Of a stretch of DNA of 64,000 nucleotides, positions 33,720-47,137 are shown piece by piece. The DNA lies in assembly GCF_018691265.1 (NCBI RefSeq), contig NW_024881296.1, positions 15,407,427 to 15,471,426 on the forward strand. The letters are read 5' to 3'. The stretch comes from Tyto alba. Its lineage: Eukaryota > Chordata > Aves > Strigiformes > Tytonidae. The first letter of the stretch is position 1, and each line of letters begins with the position of its first letter. The notes beneath the pieces are model-generated. The model worked only from the letters and a program-made list of their open reading frames with translations, was not told the DNA's origin and ran no database searches. A program made the position numbers and the translations under genes.

Positions 33720-36700
33720 AAACACAGGGGTTTGTCTGAAGTACCTGTTGTTTTTGTAGTTTTCCAAGATAGAGCAACCTTGAAAGGACCAAGGAAACTA
33801 CCACTAAATTCAGAAGATATTTGAGTTAAGTGCACTGCTCCTTTTGGATGTGCAGGGGAGACAAAAGTTTTCAACCTGTGCTAAGTTTAACCTTGCTGAA
33901 TGGAGGGAAGGAAATACCAGAGCTATGTGGCAAGAGAATTATGCGGTAGAGCTGATGTAAGTGTATATAACATTGAGCACCTAACATAGATCATCACTGT
34001 AGATATTGGGCAATTTGAATATTAGACCTGTTAGGAGACAGGAGAATGGCTTTCCACTGCTCAGGAGAGCATGAAGTATGATACAGGAGTGTTCAGGTCC
34101 ATGGAGTAGGAGGTGCAAACAAGGTTTCCTTATTAACCTGTGCTGAGATGGTGTAGTTGCATCTATAGACAAGTGGGAAAGTAGTCGATTGTAGGGCTGT
34201 CACACCTTAGTCCAAAATATCTGCAGAGACAGGATTGTACATGGAAAACTTTAAATAGGAGACTGATTTGTGTTTTCTTGTGGATTTCATAGCGCTCCAG
34301 AGTGGTGTACTTCTGAGGCATAGCTCCTGGAGCTAGGTGTCTTCAGTGGCATAGTAGCATTGGACCTAGGCTGGAGTTGGTAAACCCAAAGGGAACAAAC
34401 ATGAAGCAATGCCCTCTAAGTCAAGGTGAGGGCCTAAAGCCAGGGAAACCAAATTCTCTCCACAGTCCTAGAGGAAAGCATGAAGTTGAGATTGAACCTT
34501 GGTTTATGAAACTAACTGGTGGACTATGTGAGTAACTACAGCAGTTTCAAAGGTGTGCAACAACATTGCACATACTGCTCATGTAATTTGGGATCTAGCA
34601 AAAGGAAACTTCTTTCTGCATGTGCCCCCCTCCTCTGTCCCATCCTTATGACCTTCAGGGTGATATGGACAAACAACTTCTTACTCCTGAATAATCAAAG
34701 GTGTGTGTTTACAGCCTATCGGTATTTTTCCAGGAAGTGCTTGCATGCACATGTCTTGTAGTGAAAAAGAAATATATCATAGTAGTCTTACTATTAATGA
34801 AAGAGGGCTTGCTGAGCTACCTTGTGTATACCAATAGCTGAGTGTTTACTGAAGAACTGTGGACAGACTGTAAATTCCAATCAGCTTACCCCACAGTTGC
34901 TCTGGCCACACCTTGAGGTGTGTTTTATGTGAGGCTCAGTTTTCATCTTTCCTGCTGCCTGGCTGTAGTTCTGTTCACTTTTGGCAGATCGTGACACATT
35001 AATCTCTGTCCAGCCCTATCCTTTACAAGGGGAGGAAGGGGAAGATCAGGACATTTAAGAAAGGTTTATAGAAACTACATCTGTCCTAACCATGAGACAA
35101 AACTAGATATTGGATAGTTTACTTCTTATTTCTGTGCTTAATTGTCTCATACATACAGTACAGTTGATGAAGCTTAACTCTTCTATGTGACATTCTTTGA
35201 CATCTCAAGATTTAAGAGCAGCAGCCAGCTGCATTTTCTTCCTTCATAGATATACCTTACAACAGCACACTTACTGTATAACAGTGTAGAATACTTAGCA
35301 TATGGAAACAGGTGCATGTACTCTCTGATTGAAGGTAGAAATATGACATTTTTCAGTTTCTTTGTGTTTATCCTGTTGGAGAGCAGCTGATATTTTTCAA
35401 GTCAGAAGAGAAGGGTCATACTTTTAAAACGGTATTAAATTAAGAGAAAATTCATCCTGGATTTGGATCACATTATAGCTAAATTCATATAATCAGATTA
35501 TAAAATACACAAAATATGCTATTAATTCACTGGAATATATGATTCTCTAAAAATAATTTATTTGGCATTATGATAATTAACTTATTGTTCAGAGTCCCTG
35601 TCAGAATCAAGAAAGGGAAGGAATGAGAACACTGACAGTTACTCAAGTCATGAGAAAAATAGTATGATGTGTATATTTTATCATAATGGATCTAAAATTG
35701 TAGACAATTTCTAGTGATTAAAATAAATAAATGAAATTAGAATAAATACATAAAATTTCTCCAAGAATTTTAATCTGTATAAGATCCCCAATGTGGAGCA
35801 CTTAGACATAAATGCTGTCCTGAATAAGTCTTTTTAAGGATGATGGCTCTGATCTTGCTGGAAGTTGTTGACAGTGTCAGCAACTCTTGTTTTGGTTTGG
35901 CCTTTTGCACTGGGCAGGTGTTCTATTTACACTTCCAAAAAAAAGTAATTTTAAAAGAAAATTCCCTGAAGGTGAATATCTTTTTTCTAAGGACAATTGT
36001 GAAAAGAGTTATCTAACCTTGAGTCAAAGGATTAATGAAGTCTCATGACATATTTGGTAAAGTGATCCATTGATAAATTAACATTTCTCTTGTTGTTGCT
36101 TTTTTTCCTTTTGGACTTGCTTCTTTTTACTTTTTTATTTCCATAAGTTGATCAAGTATGATTATTCAGACTGAATATAACAGATATCATTCTATCATAG
36201 AATGTTCTTTTTTCCTGTTGGGCATGATTCCTATGAAATTTCAAGCTTCAAATACCAAGTTCAATACTGTTCTAGACAGTGTGATCACTATAGCTTCTTG
36301 TAACTGCTTGCTCCTTAGATATTTAATAAAGGGATATTATTTCTTTTTCTAATACAGGCTCATTACTTTAAATGTTTGCCATGTGGATTTTTGTTTTCCC
36401 TTCAGATGTTTTTTTTTTCCAAAATTATTTTTATTCTTTAATCATTTTATCCTCAAAGGAAGAAATGTGCCTCTCCTCTTCCTTTAGTATTTCTGTAACA
36501 TTTTAGCTCCATGTTCAGGATATTTATTTGACCTTTTATATCTCCGATGTCTAATGACATTTGTTTCATTAGCTTTTGTAAAGATGAATGACCTTTTAAC
36601 TCTTAAAAAAATAAATCCATTTTCCTCTTTTTTTGCTCTCTTTTCTTGCTATAGAGGTAAGTTTTGCTCTTTCCTTTTACTTGCTTTAGAGTCTTTGGAT

Positions 36701-37524
36701 GAAATCCTAGTCCTCATTAAGTCAGGGGAAAGATTTCTGCTGACTTAGTTGGGTCCAGATTTGACTACTGGTTTTACTGAGAAGGCAAAGCTGCTCCTCA
36801 ATTTGCAACTAAAAAGTTTAGCCCTCTTTCCCCAAAACTGTAAACATGGAGTTTTTAGTATTTACTCCTGATAAATGGTGGTTCTATGCCTAGAAGGAGG
36901 GCTTCAGAGGAAGGTACTAACTGAGATTATCTCCAGTTGGAAAAGAAAAAAATCTGTTTCCCATTAAAAAAAAAAAAAAAAAAAGTTTCATGTCAAAATG
37001 TAGCTCTCTACTTATGATTGGGAAGTGCTGTAATTCTTTATGAAATGAAACATGAGTAACTCAGTTGAAGGGAGATGTGTCTGGGATTTATCCAATTTAT
37101 GTACAGAGTCATCATCTGCCTGGTGCATAGAACAGGCAGAACCTCTGTTTCTGCAAAATAGCTTGACCAAGTGGCTGTTTTAGTGGGTGTGGTGCCACTC
37201 AGAGCACTCCTACCAGGGAAAAAGATCAGCTTTGAAGACAAAACCTCTTTCTGTTAACATTCAGAGATTTATGGCAAATGAAAATTTTCTTATGGTAATT
37301 TCATGGAAACATTTTTGTTGATTCTTTGATTTCCCAGGTGATTTAAGGAACATTTGTTTGCTTACAGGAGAAACAAAATGAGAGGGAGAATGAGAGAGTG
37401 GGAGAGGAGTATTGTTACTTTTTCATGTTAAATTTAATTCTTATCATACACGCTTGGAGTGTGTCATCCTGTTTTCTTGTGAAAAATAGTAGTCACATCA
37501 GAATAACCCATATGAAAGCAAGAC
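33720..37524. other. Unannotated AT-rich sequence
   Basis: About 3.8 kb without a recognisable gene. A 19-A run lies at 36966-36984. An imperfect palindrome ATTCTATCATAGAAT lies at about 36189-36203. Short frames (34519-34761, 36158-36352, 36554-36748) are unsupported. Confidence 0.4.
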
Positions 37525-37714
37525 AGTTGTGGTTAGAGCTCAGAGGGCAACTGAGCACCACACAGCCACTCACATATCCCTTCCTTCTTAGAGGTGAGAA
37601 GGGAAAAATAAGCCAGGCTTGGGATTTGAGATAGGACCAGGACAGGCAAATCACCTATTATGATCATGGGCAAAAGGCAGACTCGTTAGGGGAAGAAAAA
37701 AAAAAGAACATACA

Positions 37715-37720
37715 TTTATT
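37715..37720 (-). terminator. Polyadenylation signal AATAAA of LTR copy 3
   Basis: TTTATT on the plus strand, in the same ACATACATTTATTACAGAC context as copy 2. Confidence 0.65.
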
Positions 37721-38370
37721 ACAGACTCTAACAACAACACTTAACAGAGTAGTACAGTGAGAAGCATTGCCACATCTTGAGAACACCTTCCCCCCACCCC
37801 TCCCTTCTTCCCGGGCTCAGCTCTGCTCCCGATATCTCTACCTCCTCCCCCAGTGGCGCAGGGGCAGGGAATGGGGGGTGCAGTCAGCACTGCCACTTCT
37901 TCCATCTTTGGTGGGGGGAGCCTCTGGAACTTCTTTCCCCTACTCCATCGTGGTCCCCCTCTCATAGGAGATAGTCCTCCACAAACTTTCTCCAACATGA
38001 GTCCCTCCCACGGGCTGCAGCCCTTCCCGAGCTGCTCCACTGTGGGACAGCCCCACATGCTGCAATCCTCCCAGTGCTGAACTACAACAGCAGGGGCTAC
38101 TTTTTCCGACAAGATCCCAGCCTTCTTCGGGCACATTCACCTTAGTTGTCCATTTGAAGCCCTTCACAGGCTATAAATCAGTGCTTCACCGTAGATCTTC
38201 ATGGGTGGCAGGGGGCGGCTGCCCTGCCATCTCACCACAGGATACAGGGGGGTCTCTGCTCCGGCACACCTCCCCCCTCCTTTGATCCTCTGTTCCTCCA
38301 CTGACCTTGGTGTTCATGCAGCTGCTGCAACTCCTTCTCACAAGTCCAAGTCCTCCTCACCATATCCCTT

Positions 38371-38378
38371 CTTAAATA
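38371..38378 (-). promoter_or_regulatory. TATA-like box of LTR copy 3
   Basis: CTTAAATA on the plus strand reads TATTTAAG on the minus strand, at the same place as in copies 1 and 2. Confidence 0.5.
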
Positions 38379-38450
38379 CTTTATCACAGAGGCGCAGCTG
38401 ATGGGGTCAGTTTTGGTGCAGAGGTGGGGCAGACTTGGAGCTGGGCGATC

Positions 38451-38463
38451 TTCAAGAAGCTTC
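38451..38463 (-). promoter_or_regulatory. Three-unit heat-shock element in LTR copy 3
   Basis: TTC-AA-GAA-GC-TTC is a perfect three-unit array. The spacer differs from copy 2 (AA against GA) while the contact triplets are the same. It sits about 75-90 bases upstream of the TATA-like box. Confidence 0.6.
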
Positions 38464-38537
38464 TCACAGGGGGCTAGCCCTACAGCCCCCTCCCCTGCTA
38501 TCAAAAAAAACCCCACCACTCACACAAACCCAGGACA

Positions 38538-41500
38538 TTGACTTTGTAGGCCAGTGAAATTTAAAGGGGCACAAAGTGACTTTTTTTTTTTTTTTAAGGT
38601 TCCTATCTAATTATTTATTATAGGAGTGCTATGTGCATCTGTGTGTTCCCATGACAAAGTTATGACTTATTTTAGCCGATTCCTTTGGGAAAGATGGATA
38701 CATGAAAAATTAAACTATATATAAACTGTGATTCAGAACTCTCATTTCTACTGTGGTGGTTTGCCTAAGTAAAATGACAGACAGATTAAATACCAGATTA
38801 ATGAAAAAATTAAATGTTTTCTGTGCTCTAACTATATTTTTTAATCACATCATTTCAGTGGGAAAAAGCTGAACAATCTGGCTCCTAAATTTTCTTTAGT
38901 TTGAAAATAAAGGATATTTATTGTTATTCTTGCTATAAATTTGTATAAGTTTTAGCTCATTTTAATGGTTCTCTGATGAAATGCATAGTTATCTTGCAGG
39001 GAATCTGACATCAACAAGCAGGAGAATTAATCTCTGTATAACACTTAGCTGTGTGTGAATCACAAAGCAATATTTTTGTTCTGATCTCACTGGTCAAACA
39101 TCTTAGGAGCTGGATTTTATTTCCCTCTGTTTTCTTATTTCCAAATGAGATGTATCAGTGCTAAAATAATCCCTCCCATATAGGGAATGCTTTAGGAGTC
39201 GTTAATATAAAAAAAACTATTAAGAGTAAGGCATATAAGTGCAACATATCCTTTTACATGGTATGTATCTCTATAAACCCATATTGTAGGTAGCAGCTCC
39301 GCAATACTTGCACAAAACCATCTGCTCTTCAAATGTAGTGTTGTAAATAGATGTAAGTCTTTTAGACTTAGAGCACATACAAATCAGACCCACCTGAGCA
39401 ATGATGATTCAATAGAAAGGAAGTTGTGGTTGGAGCTGGAACCTGCAAGGAGCAGAGACCAACATTGTGCCATTTGGGATGTGAGGCTGATTGTGTGCAC
39501 AAGTCCTACTAAGCCTGTCCAAAGCCTATGTTAATTGTTACATTTGTGGCTGTTTCTTATCCTCCCTTGCAGCAGTTTGTAGTTCTCTGGAAATTGAAAA
39601 CAAAATACTTTTTTTCCAGGGTTGCAGATTATCCCCTTTTGCAATCTCAAAAATAAGAGCCAAATTCTCTTCTCAGATATATAGTAAAAAAGAGAACTGT
39701 CATTGCAAAGCTTCTTTGTGCTTTTGCTGTTTTCTAATAAATATAACCAAACATATTGTAAATATTTTTTTTCCAGCTTCTTTGATATAAATAGCATATA
39801 CTGTAGATGGTTGAATTAATCTTATAGGGGTGGGTAACCATGTGACTGGAGCACGACTGTATGAAGCAGCTCAGCAAGTTTACTGTATCAATAATTCATT
39901 CTATGATGCTGTGTTTGGTGATTTTTTTGGTCAAATTAGATCTATTCCCATAATCTTTCATGCCTGTTAATGACAGGCAGTGCATGGTCTATAATTCACG
40001 TTGGCTTATCCTCATGGGATACTTGCTCTCTTTCCCTCCCCAAAACAAATATTAGGAGGACATGTTATCAAATTTATTAGCAGGTGTAGTTTTAAATATT
40101 TAATTTTTTTTTTTTGGTGCTCGTCACAGTGTTATTTGTAGTACAGAGTTATCAAAAATGCTATAGTAATAGAAAAGATCTGGCTGAAATATACTAAGAA
40201 AAGTCCATCTCCAGACAGACTGCTCCAAGCCCCTTTAGTCTTATACTAGGGCTTTACTGTCATTCATCTTCAACGTATCTGTAAAGCTATGTCCAATTTT
40301 ATTTTGAAAGGAGTTCTGGTGTAACCAGTGTTAAAAGATACAACCAATGTTTTCTCATTGACTCCAGTAACCTCAGTTTCCTCTTTGCTAGATGGCAAGT
40401 AGTGAACACAGGCTGCCTGTAATGTCTACCCTTGCAAAAACAGCACGTGCACATCCCTTTTTCTTGTTCATATTAGTAGGGATGTCCTAAAGGAAGCAGC
40501 TTGCTGTTACTTTACACTGCTGGTGGTGAGTCCAGTTCTGTGAGGCAGAACGCAGAAAGCTCTCTACAGGCTATTCATCATGAGCTTTTCTCAAAACTGC
40601 TTCCAAGAGCTCGTTGCTCCAATGACACCAAATCTAGGAATCCCCAGTCTTTAGGTATTGACACTGAAAGGGGATGGCCACTGACATCAGTGAGGTGCAG
40701 CATCCTCTAGCTTGGGTAAAGGAGTCTTGGCTAGTCCCAGGAGGGGAAACTGCTGTCCAAAGGGCTGAGCTGGCATGGGCTTGTTCGTGAAGCTGGGTAG
40801 CTGTTGGAGGGTGCTAGCCTCTTTGGCTTGCTGCTGCTTCTTGAGCTTCCCATGGAGAGCTACAACTTTGTTCTAGTTCCGAGGTACACCTTATTGTGCA
40901 TCAGAAATACGTCTGAATGAGCATAAATGAGCTGAGCATGTAGTTGATCTTCTGAACTGTGAAACATATATGTGCTTTTCTCCACTCTGAAACCCCAACT
41001 CAGCTAGAATTGATGGCTTGAAAGAGGAATCACTAGGTAAAACTCTGTGGACTGTGATAAGTATGGAAGTGGACACCATGATCCCTTTTGGCCTTAAACT
41101 CTACAGAGTTAGGTTGATTGTGTGCACTCAATTTATAAGGTCACTATTCTGTAAAAGTTGCTACCACTGCTAACCCTTTCCAGATAGTCTTGACAGGTTA
41201 AATGGATGAAGAAAAGGTGGTGATTTTAAAACTGGTTTATTTTGTGAGTTCTGTGTCTAGGAATTATTACATATGTCTAAGGGAAGAATGTGTAGAATAA
41301 AAATACTGTATTTGGAAATACATTCATGTTTTCTCTCTTCCTCTATTTAATGTTACTTGGCCATAACTTTGCATTAAGTTACATTTAGGTCTGGCATGTA
41401 TCCTCCCTGGATCACATTCTAGTGCAGATAGCAGGCTGCATTGCTCCGTTGATTTCAGTGGTGTATGACAATTTATATATCAGTTGTATAGGGAAGCATA

Positions 41501-41591
41501 ATGAAGGGTATGTTCATTAAAAACTAGAACTGAATACCTTTCAATCTGTCCTCACCCTCTGTCCTCTAGAATAAACTGGAACTAATTGTGT

Positions 41592-41622
<31 letters not shown>

Positions 41623-44600
41623 GCAAAATACTGAAAATGTGCCTTACTCTGGGATATATTATTTGTGTTTAGTATAAATTTTGCACCGTCTGTTTGCTAT
41701 TCTTCCTCACTCCTGCTGTCGGAAATGCATCAGGAAACAAAAGTGAGCCTAATTGACAGCTCTGTGGAGGCTGAAGGTAGGCTGTGACCTGAAATGAGAA
41801 CTGTTCTCATAATGAGAGACAGCTGAAAGATTATGTATATAGAGCCACTAAAATAGATTCCCTGGATCTTTTTCATAAACCAGCAGATGGTAGCAGAGTC
41901 TACAGATCTCAGAGAAGGCAAATGTACATTAAATACTGTAACTGCCCTCATTCATTTGCCATTCATCTTTACTTGTCAGCCTCTTCATAAGTGCCTTCTG
42001 TAGTGCTGACCCTGAAATTGCATCATTTAATCTGTAATCATATATTGCCAACATTTTCCCTTTCTATCGCATATCAACTGCATTAATTCTGTTGTACTGT
42101 GGACCAGTGATAGCTGTAGGCAAGCCTCTGTAAAAAAGACATATTCATAAAATGGAATAGAGAAAAGAGGAAATACTGACTTGCTGGATAGAAAGGGGTA
42201 AGGAGAAGGGTAAGTGAGAGTAAAGAGATGTATGGGCATGGATTTGTCCATCTGTCCACTCTTCTTTCATGTGTCCCTGGAAGTCTAAGTGGCCTGTTAC
42301 TATTATTATTATTTAAGAGTTGCCAGAATGCTCAATCCCTGTCATAACAAAGCATAGAGAAAACACAGGTCCTTCTTATGGAGTCTCATATTTGAACAGA
42401 GGTGCTGTGTATAGAATTGAGCCAGAAGAATATGCTTTCTGAGTCGAAACCAGCTGGTATAATGAATGTGTGAGAACATTTCTAATTAAATGGGATTCAT
42501 GGTGTGTTTTTGAGGGGATTTAAAAGGGGAGAGTGAATGCTTTAGTTCATGAAAAGGGAGGGACCTAGTGTCCTTGAAAACTGATGTATTTTTGCTTGCT
42601 CTTCTTGTGACTGTGCCCAAGGATGGCAGGGCTCAGAAGTTCAAATATTGTCAACAGTTAGTCATGTTGACAGTGCTGTTGAGATGTGAGATACATGCTG
42701 TGAGTCTGTCTGAAATCGCTGGTGAAAAATATGCTCTCAGGAGACACTGATAGACCAAAGAACCCAATATGCTAAAATGATTAAGTCAAATATACAATTT
42801 TATCCCTTGATCCCTTTTTCCTCTAAAGGATCAGCTGTAGGATAATAAAGCATCCTGAAAATGACACATATGAAAACAGAGTATTAAAACTAGCATGCCT
42901 GCATAAAGGATGCAAAGTGCTCAGTTGTAGGTCAGGGTTCGTCATACTGGAAAATACCTTCTGTGGCCCTGGAAAAAATACAGGATTTCTTTTTACCTCT
43001 TGCACACAGACCCTAATGAGAATCCAGAAAAGGCTTTCTTTTCAGTGGTGTGATAACAGTTGCAGTCTCTAGATGGTACTATGTAATCACTTTATTGTGT
43101 CCTGCCTTTTATAATGGTTTCTTATTTTTTTTCACTTCTACAAAATGTAGAGAAATCAGAGCAGCAAAATGAAGTCAGCAAGAAACCTACCAAATAAAAA
43201 ATAAAAAGGTCATAGATTTTTGTTTCAGACTCCATATTTAGATTAGCTTTCATTCTTGTATAACGGGCTAGATGTTCTAACAGTGCTTAACACATTAGGT
43301 TCTAGTATTAATGAGATATGCTGTATTGAGCCAGTGTTTTCATTACATTTACTGACAAGAAAAGAAAAAAGAAAAGATTAATGCAGAATTCCCAAAGAGA
43401 AAATCACTTTCTTGTGGTTCTGTTTTTTGCTCATTGTGTTGTGTGTGCACAGTGTGCGTGAACTTCTCTGCACACGTGTGTAACTTCAGCAGGTGTATTC
43501 TGCACACTAAGGATAACAGTTTAGTCAAAGTCAGGTGATAGGGTCCTATGTGCAGATGTGGGAACATCAATTATTAAAAAAAAAAAAAAAAACAAAAAGA
43601 AAGAAAAGACCATTTCTAACAGCAGAAACTCTTTTGTAGACACAAATTCTCATGATCTTTTGCTCCAGAAGTTACTAGTGAATGGGAGCCCTTCACTACT
43701 CCTGATGCCATGAGGAATGTACACTTTCTACAAGAGAGGAGTGGGAGTCTCTAGCCTTTTGTGTATTCTGTTTTTAAGGACTGTCTTACTGAGTTCAGAG
43801 ACGCAGCAGGATAAACAGCTATTTTCTACAGAGCTGCAATAAAATATCTCTGAGTACATAATAAATGCTGTAATATGGATTTTTCAGACTGCTAAGGAAA
43901 AATAAAATACAAGCTCTAATGCATTTGCTTCCCTAGACATTTTATTTCAAAATTAAGGTTTTCTGTGAAACTTTTCTCAACATAATTGCACTAGAACACC
44001 ATAAAACTCCAGTTGAGACAATAAGTGAATCACAATTGATAAGTTTTATTTCCCAAATACGATCTTACCAAATTTCTGGTGCTTACTACTTGAAGACAAG
44101 CTCCTTTTTAATCTTAATCTACAGTTGTTAATGTACCCGCAATTCCTGACAATCAGCCAAAGGTACAAACTTTACTCTGACCCCAGCAAAATGAAGATAT
44201 CTGAATCAAAGAAGAAAATTCAAGGAGTAGTTAAAATTTTGTCCATGGAAATTCCTACCAGGTGCCCTGCCCCTGAGCCCCCAGCAAGTAAGGCAGGGGA
44301 AGAAGGGGAATTGGGAGGTGACGTAGCTGGGACAGGTGACCCAAACTGAATAGATTAATATTTCATACCATATGACTTCATATTCAGTGGTGGAAGCTCT
44401 GGAAAAGGAGGAGGGAAGGGTAAGGGTTCGTGGTTATGACATCTGTTTTCCCAAGGAGGCGGTAGGCAAGCTGAGGCCCTGCTTTCCAGGACGTGGTTGG
44501 ACATCTGCCTGCCAAAGGGAAGTAGTGAGTGAATTCCTCTTTCTGCATTGCTTCCACACAGCTTTTGCTTTTCTTACTGGGCTGTGATTCTTGATCCATG

Positions 44601-45124
44601 AGTCTTTTTTGCTTTCCTTCTATTTTCTCCCCATCCCATGGTGGGTTGGGGTGAGCGAGGGAGTTAGTGGGCATCTGGCTGTTAGCCAAGGCTAACCCAG
44701 AACATGTGAACAAATTAATCCTTGTTATTTTGGAACCGTCACTAAATTATATGATTTCTTTAACATGTTATGGCAGCTGGTTTTATTTGTTTGAAAGCAG
44801 CAACATATTTTTTATCTGCAACATCTAATTCAGTTATGGGTCAGAGACATTTGCTTCTGTTCCTCAAATGAGTGTATATTTTGATCTGCAGACTCTTCTG
44901 GTGAGATGCAAAATACATACATTTAGTTTGCCATAGAGTTCATTTAAGCAGGCAATGTGAGTATGTACTTACCACAACAGAGATACGAGTATACAAGGCA
45001 CCAGTGGAGTATAATTATGTGTCAGTTTTCTTGATGAAGCAAATACTGAAAAATGCTTAACTTTGTCAGATAGTTGCTAACTGAAAATTACTAAATACTG
45101 CTAATGAGGGGTAGCTGAGGTCAC
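38538..45124. other. Unannotated AT-rich sequence
   Basis: About 6.6 kb without a recognisable gene. It holds T runs at 38581-38595 and 41595-41622 and an A run at 43576-43592. 39840-40020 has a unique-sequence texture with a small inverted repeat GCCTGT-TAATG-ACAGGC at 39962-39978. 40480-40870 and 44250-44520 are somewhat GC-richer. Frames of up to 109 codons (44384-44713, minus) show no domain. Confidence 0.4.
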
Positions 45125-45508
45125 TTTGATCAGCTTAGAGAAGAGAAGGCTGAGGGGTGATCTTATTGCAGCCTACAACTTCCTCAAGGCAGGCAGCAGA
45201 GGGGAAGGTGCTGGTCTCCTCTCTCTGGTGACCAGCAACAGGACACAAAGAAATTGAATGAAATTGTGTCAGGGGATGTTCAGAGTGGACATTAGGAAAA
45301 GGTCCTTCACTGAGATGGTGGTTGATCACTGGAACAGGTTCCCCAGGGAAGTGGTCACAGCACCAAGCCTGTCAGACTTGAAGAAATGTCTGGATGATGC
45401 TCTTAGTCAGATGGTTTATTTTTAGGTAGTCCTGCAAGGAGCAGGGAGTTGGATTTGATAATCCTTATGAGTCCCTTACAACTTGAGATGTTCTTTGATT
45501 CTATGATT
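45125..45508 (+). mobile_element. CR1 LINE 3'-end fragment
   Basis: CR1 3' landmarks appear in order: AGAGAAGAGAAGGCTGAGGG, GATCTTATTGCAGCCTACAAC, GACATTAGGAAAAGGTCCTT, ACTGGAACAGGTTCCCCAGG, GAAGTGGTCACAGCACCAAG and GAGTTGGATTTGATAATCCT, closing with GATTCTATGATTAG. It is 5'-truncated, as most avian CR1 copies are, and keeps the 3' terminus. No reverse transcriptase frame is included. The minus-strand frame at 45135-45329 is a shadow. Confidence 0.92.
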
Positions 45509-47080
45509 AGATGTGTATATTATGAGTCCATGAATAATCAGGAAAAATGTTTATTTGAGATGAGGAAGAGTCTGTAATGATGTAGACATTAACATGGTCT
45601 CAAGTTGAGACTGTCTCAATTGTTTTTTCTATTGCATGGGTAGACAGGAGGCAATATTTGCTCTCTGTCAATGGTTTCTGGAAGTGTGGGATATATGTTT
45701 CTAGCAATGGTGAAAATAGTTCATATATAACTAAAATCAACCCTCTTCTACCTTCACCATGTGAGCTTTCACGCCATACCTGTGTACTGTCACTGTTCTA
45801 TATTAATTTTTATACTAATCAGTCTCATCATTGTAGTATTTCGGAGCCTTCTAGTACTGTTTTATCAATGTAAGTAACAGCTGCCGTTGTTTCCACAGGG
45901 AATATATCTGTGTTCAGTGTAATGCTTGGGTTTCTGATGTATGCAGAGCTGTATGTGTAGCAAGCAAACCTGAAGAAGGTATCTTCTTTACCTCTTCTCT
46001 TATGCCTTGCCTCTCTCCTCCTTTGACTTCTTCTACTGAAGCAGTGGAGAAAAACATATCCCTATATGTTAGAGCAGGTGTTCACATTTTTCCTTACTCA
46101 AGCAGTCTCAGGACAATTTCTGATATTTTTGCTTGATTTTAATCTTTGTTATTCTGAAAAATCTATATGAAGAAGTTGTATATAAAATATTTTCCTTTTT
46201 TTTTTTTTAGTTCATAAAAAATATAGCTTGAATTTTATTCTATGGTTAAAAAATTGAAAAATACCTTTTTTTTTTTCAGGAGAGAACAAAAAGGAACATA
46301 CAAAAGCTACCCAGAAACTTGGAGGAAAATGAAAATGTGGTTTCTTCCTGGGTAAACTGGTGGGCACCACATCAACAGTTGTTTAGTGTTAAAGAATGAA
46401 GTGGCCAGGTTTGTCATGTACTGGGGTGTGTTGGAGCCCTCCTAAATTATCTTGTTTTTTGTACAAACAGCTGTAACGAATCCAACTGATACAAGCCAGG
46501 AAGAACCTGGCTAGCTCTTTCCTCTTCCAGTTTTCCGTGTGGACTTCACTAGGTGGCTGTTTCTTGTTCTAATCACAGCAAATGCAAAAGCTGTTGATCA
46601 GAACTGCAAATGTTGATCAGTATTTGGTGGTTGACAAACATCAGTATATGAATTTATTTGATTCCAGATGTCTAACTTTGAAGGGAATGGAAAAGAAACA
46701 GTAGATTAAGTGGGATGAAGAAATTAAAGTTGACAACTATTCCAGGGTAAAATGTAAATACTTCCAAGAGCTGTTAAAAGCAAGAGAAAAAAAAAAAAAA
46801 AAAAAAGATTCCTGGTCTCCTTAAAGTGCAGAATATCAATTTCTTCACAGCCTTTGAGATCGAAAATGTCATTGAATGAAACTTTGCCTACTGAAGCAGA
46901 AGAGCAGAGTACTGTTTGATCATTCAAGGGAGACATGTTTGATGCTGTTGTCATCAAACACCAGCTATAGTGATTAAATCTGTGTTCAAGGCCTTTGAAG
47001 TTCAATTCAGTTAATTCAGAAGCAATGTTAGTTTGTATTTGACAACAATCATGCTTTTCTGCCATGCACACAGATTTTAC
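45509..47080. other. Unannotated AT-rich sequence
   Basis: No gene was found. T runs lie at about 46197-46210 and 46268-46279, and a 20-A run at 46787-46806. The minus-strand frame at 46724-47071 (115 codons) reads through that homopolymer as a Phe run, so it is not credible. Confidence 0.45.
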
Positions 47081-47137
47081 CTATACGTATACATATAGCT
47101 ATGAGTGTGTGTATGTGTGTTATATGTACGTATGTAG
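47081..47137. repeat. TA/TG/CG alternating low-complexity tract
   Basis: CTATACGTATACATATAGC, then GAGTGTGTGTATGTGTG and TATATGTACGTATGTA form an alternating purine-pyrimidine run similar to that at 30951. Confidence 0.85.

Larger units (their letters stand above)
37525..38537 (-). mobile_element. Solo LTR of an avian endogenous retrovirus, copy 3
   Basis: Read from the minus strand, it begins TGTCCTGGGTTTGTG and ends near GCTCTAACCACAACT, so its last bases have mutated away from CACGACA. It is about 1013 bases. It aligns with copy 2 along its whole length and is very similar over 37700-38280. Minus-strand signals in order are a complete heat-shock-element pattern (38463-38451), a TATTTAAG TATA-like box (38378-38371) and AATAAA (37720-37715). 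The CCAAT of copies 1 and 2 is lost. The flanks AAGAC (37520-37524) and TTGAC (38538-38542) agree at only three of five bases, so a target-site duplication is doubtful. No viral genes adjoin it. The frame at 37741-38136 (minus, 131 codons) lies in a different register from the long frames of copies 1 and 2. Confidence 0.92.

Noticed and set aside
37520..38542. AAGAC/TTGAC as a target-site duplication of LTR copy 3
   Set aside because: Only three of five bases agree and the LTR terminus is mutated, so it is not counted as evidence.
40501..40870. GC-richer segment as a processed pseudogene
   Set aside because: The translation did not resemble any protein I recognise, and no poly-A tail or duplication flanks it.
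44384..44713. 109-codon minus-strand frame near a GC-richer patch
   Set aside because: No motif, a plus-strand frame overlaps it at 44372-44587, and there are no splice or promoter signals.
46724..47071. 115-codon minus-strand frame
   Set aside because: It depends on reading through a 20-base homopolymer, giving a Phe run, and has no domain.
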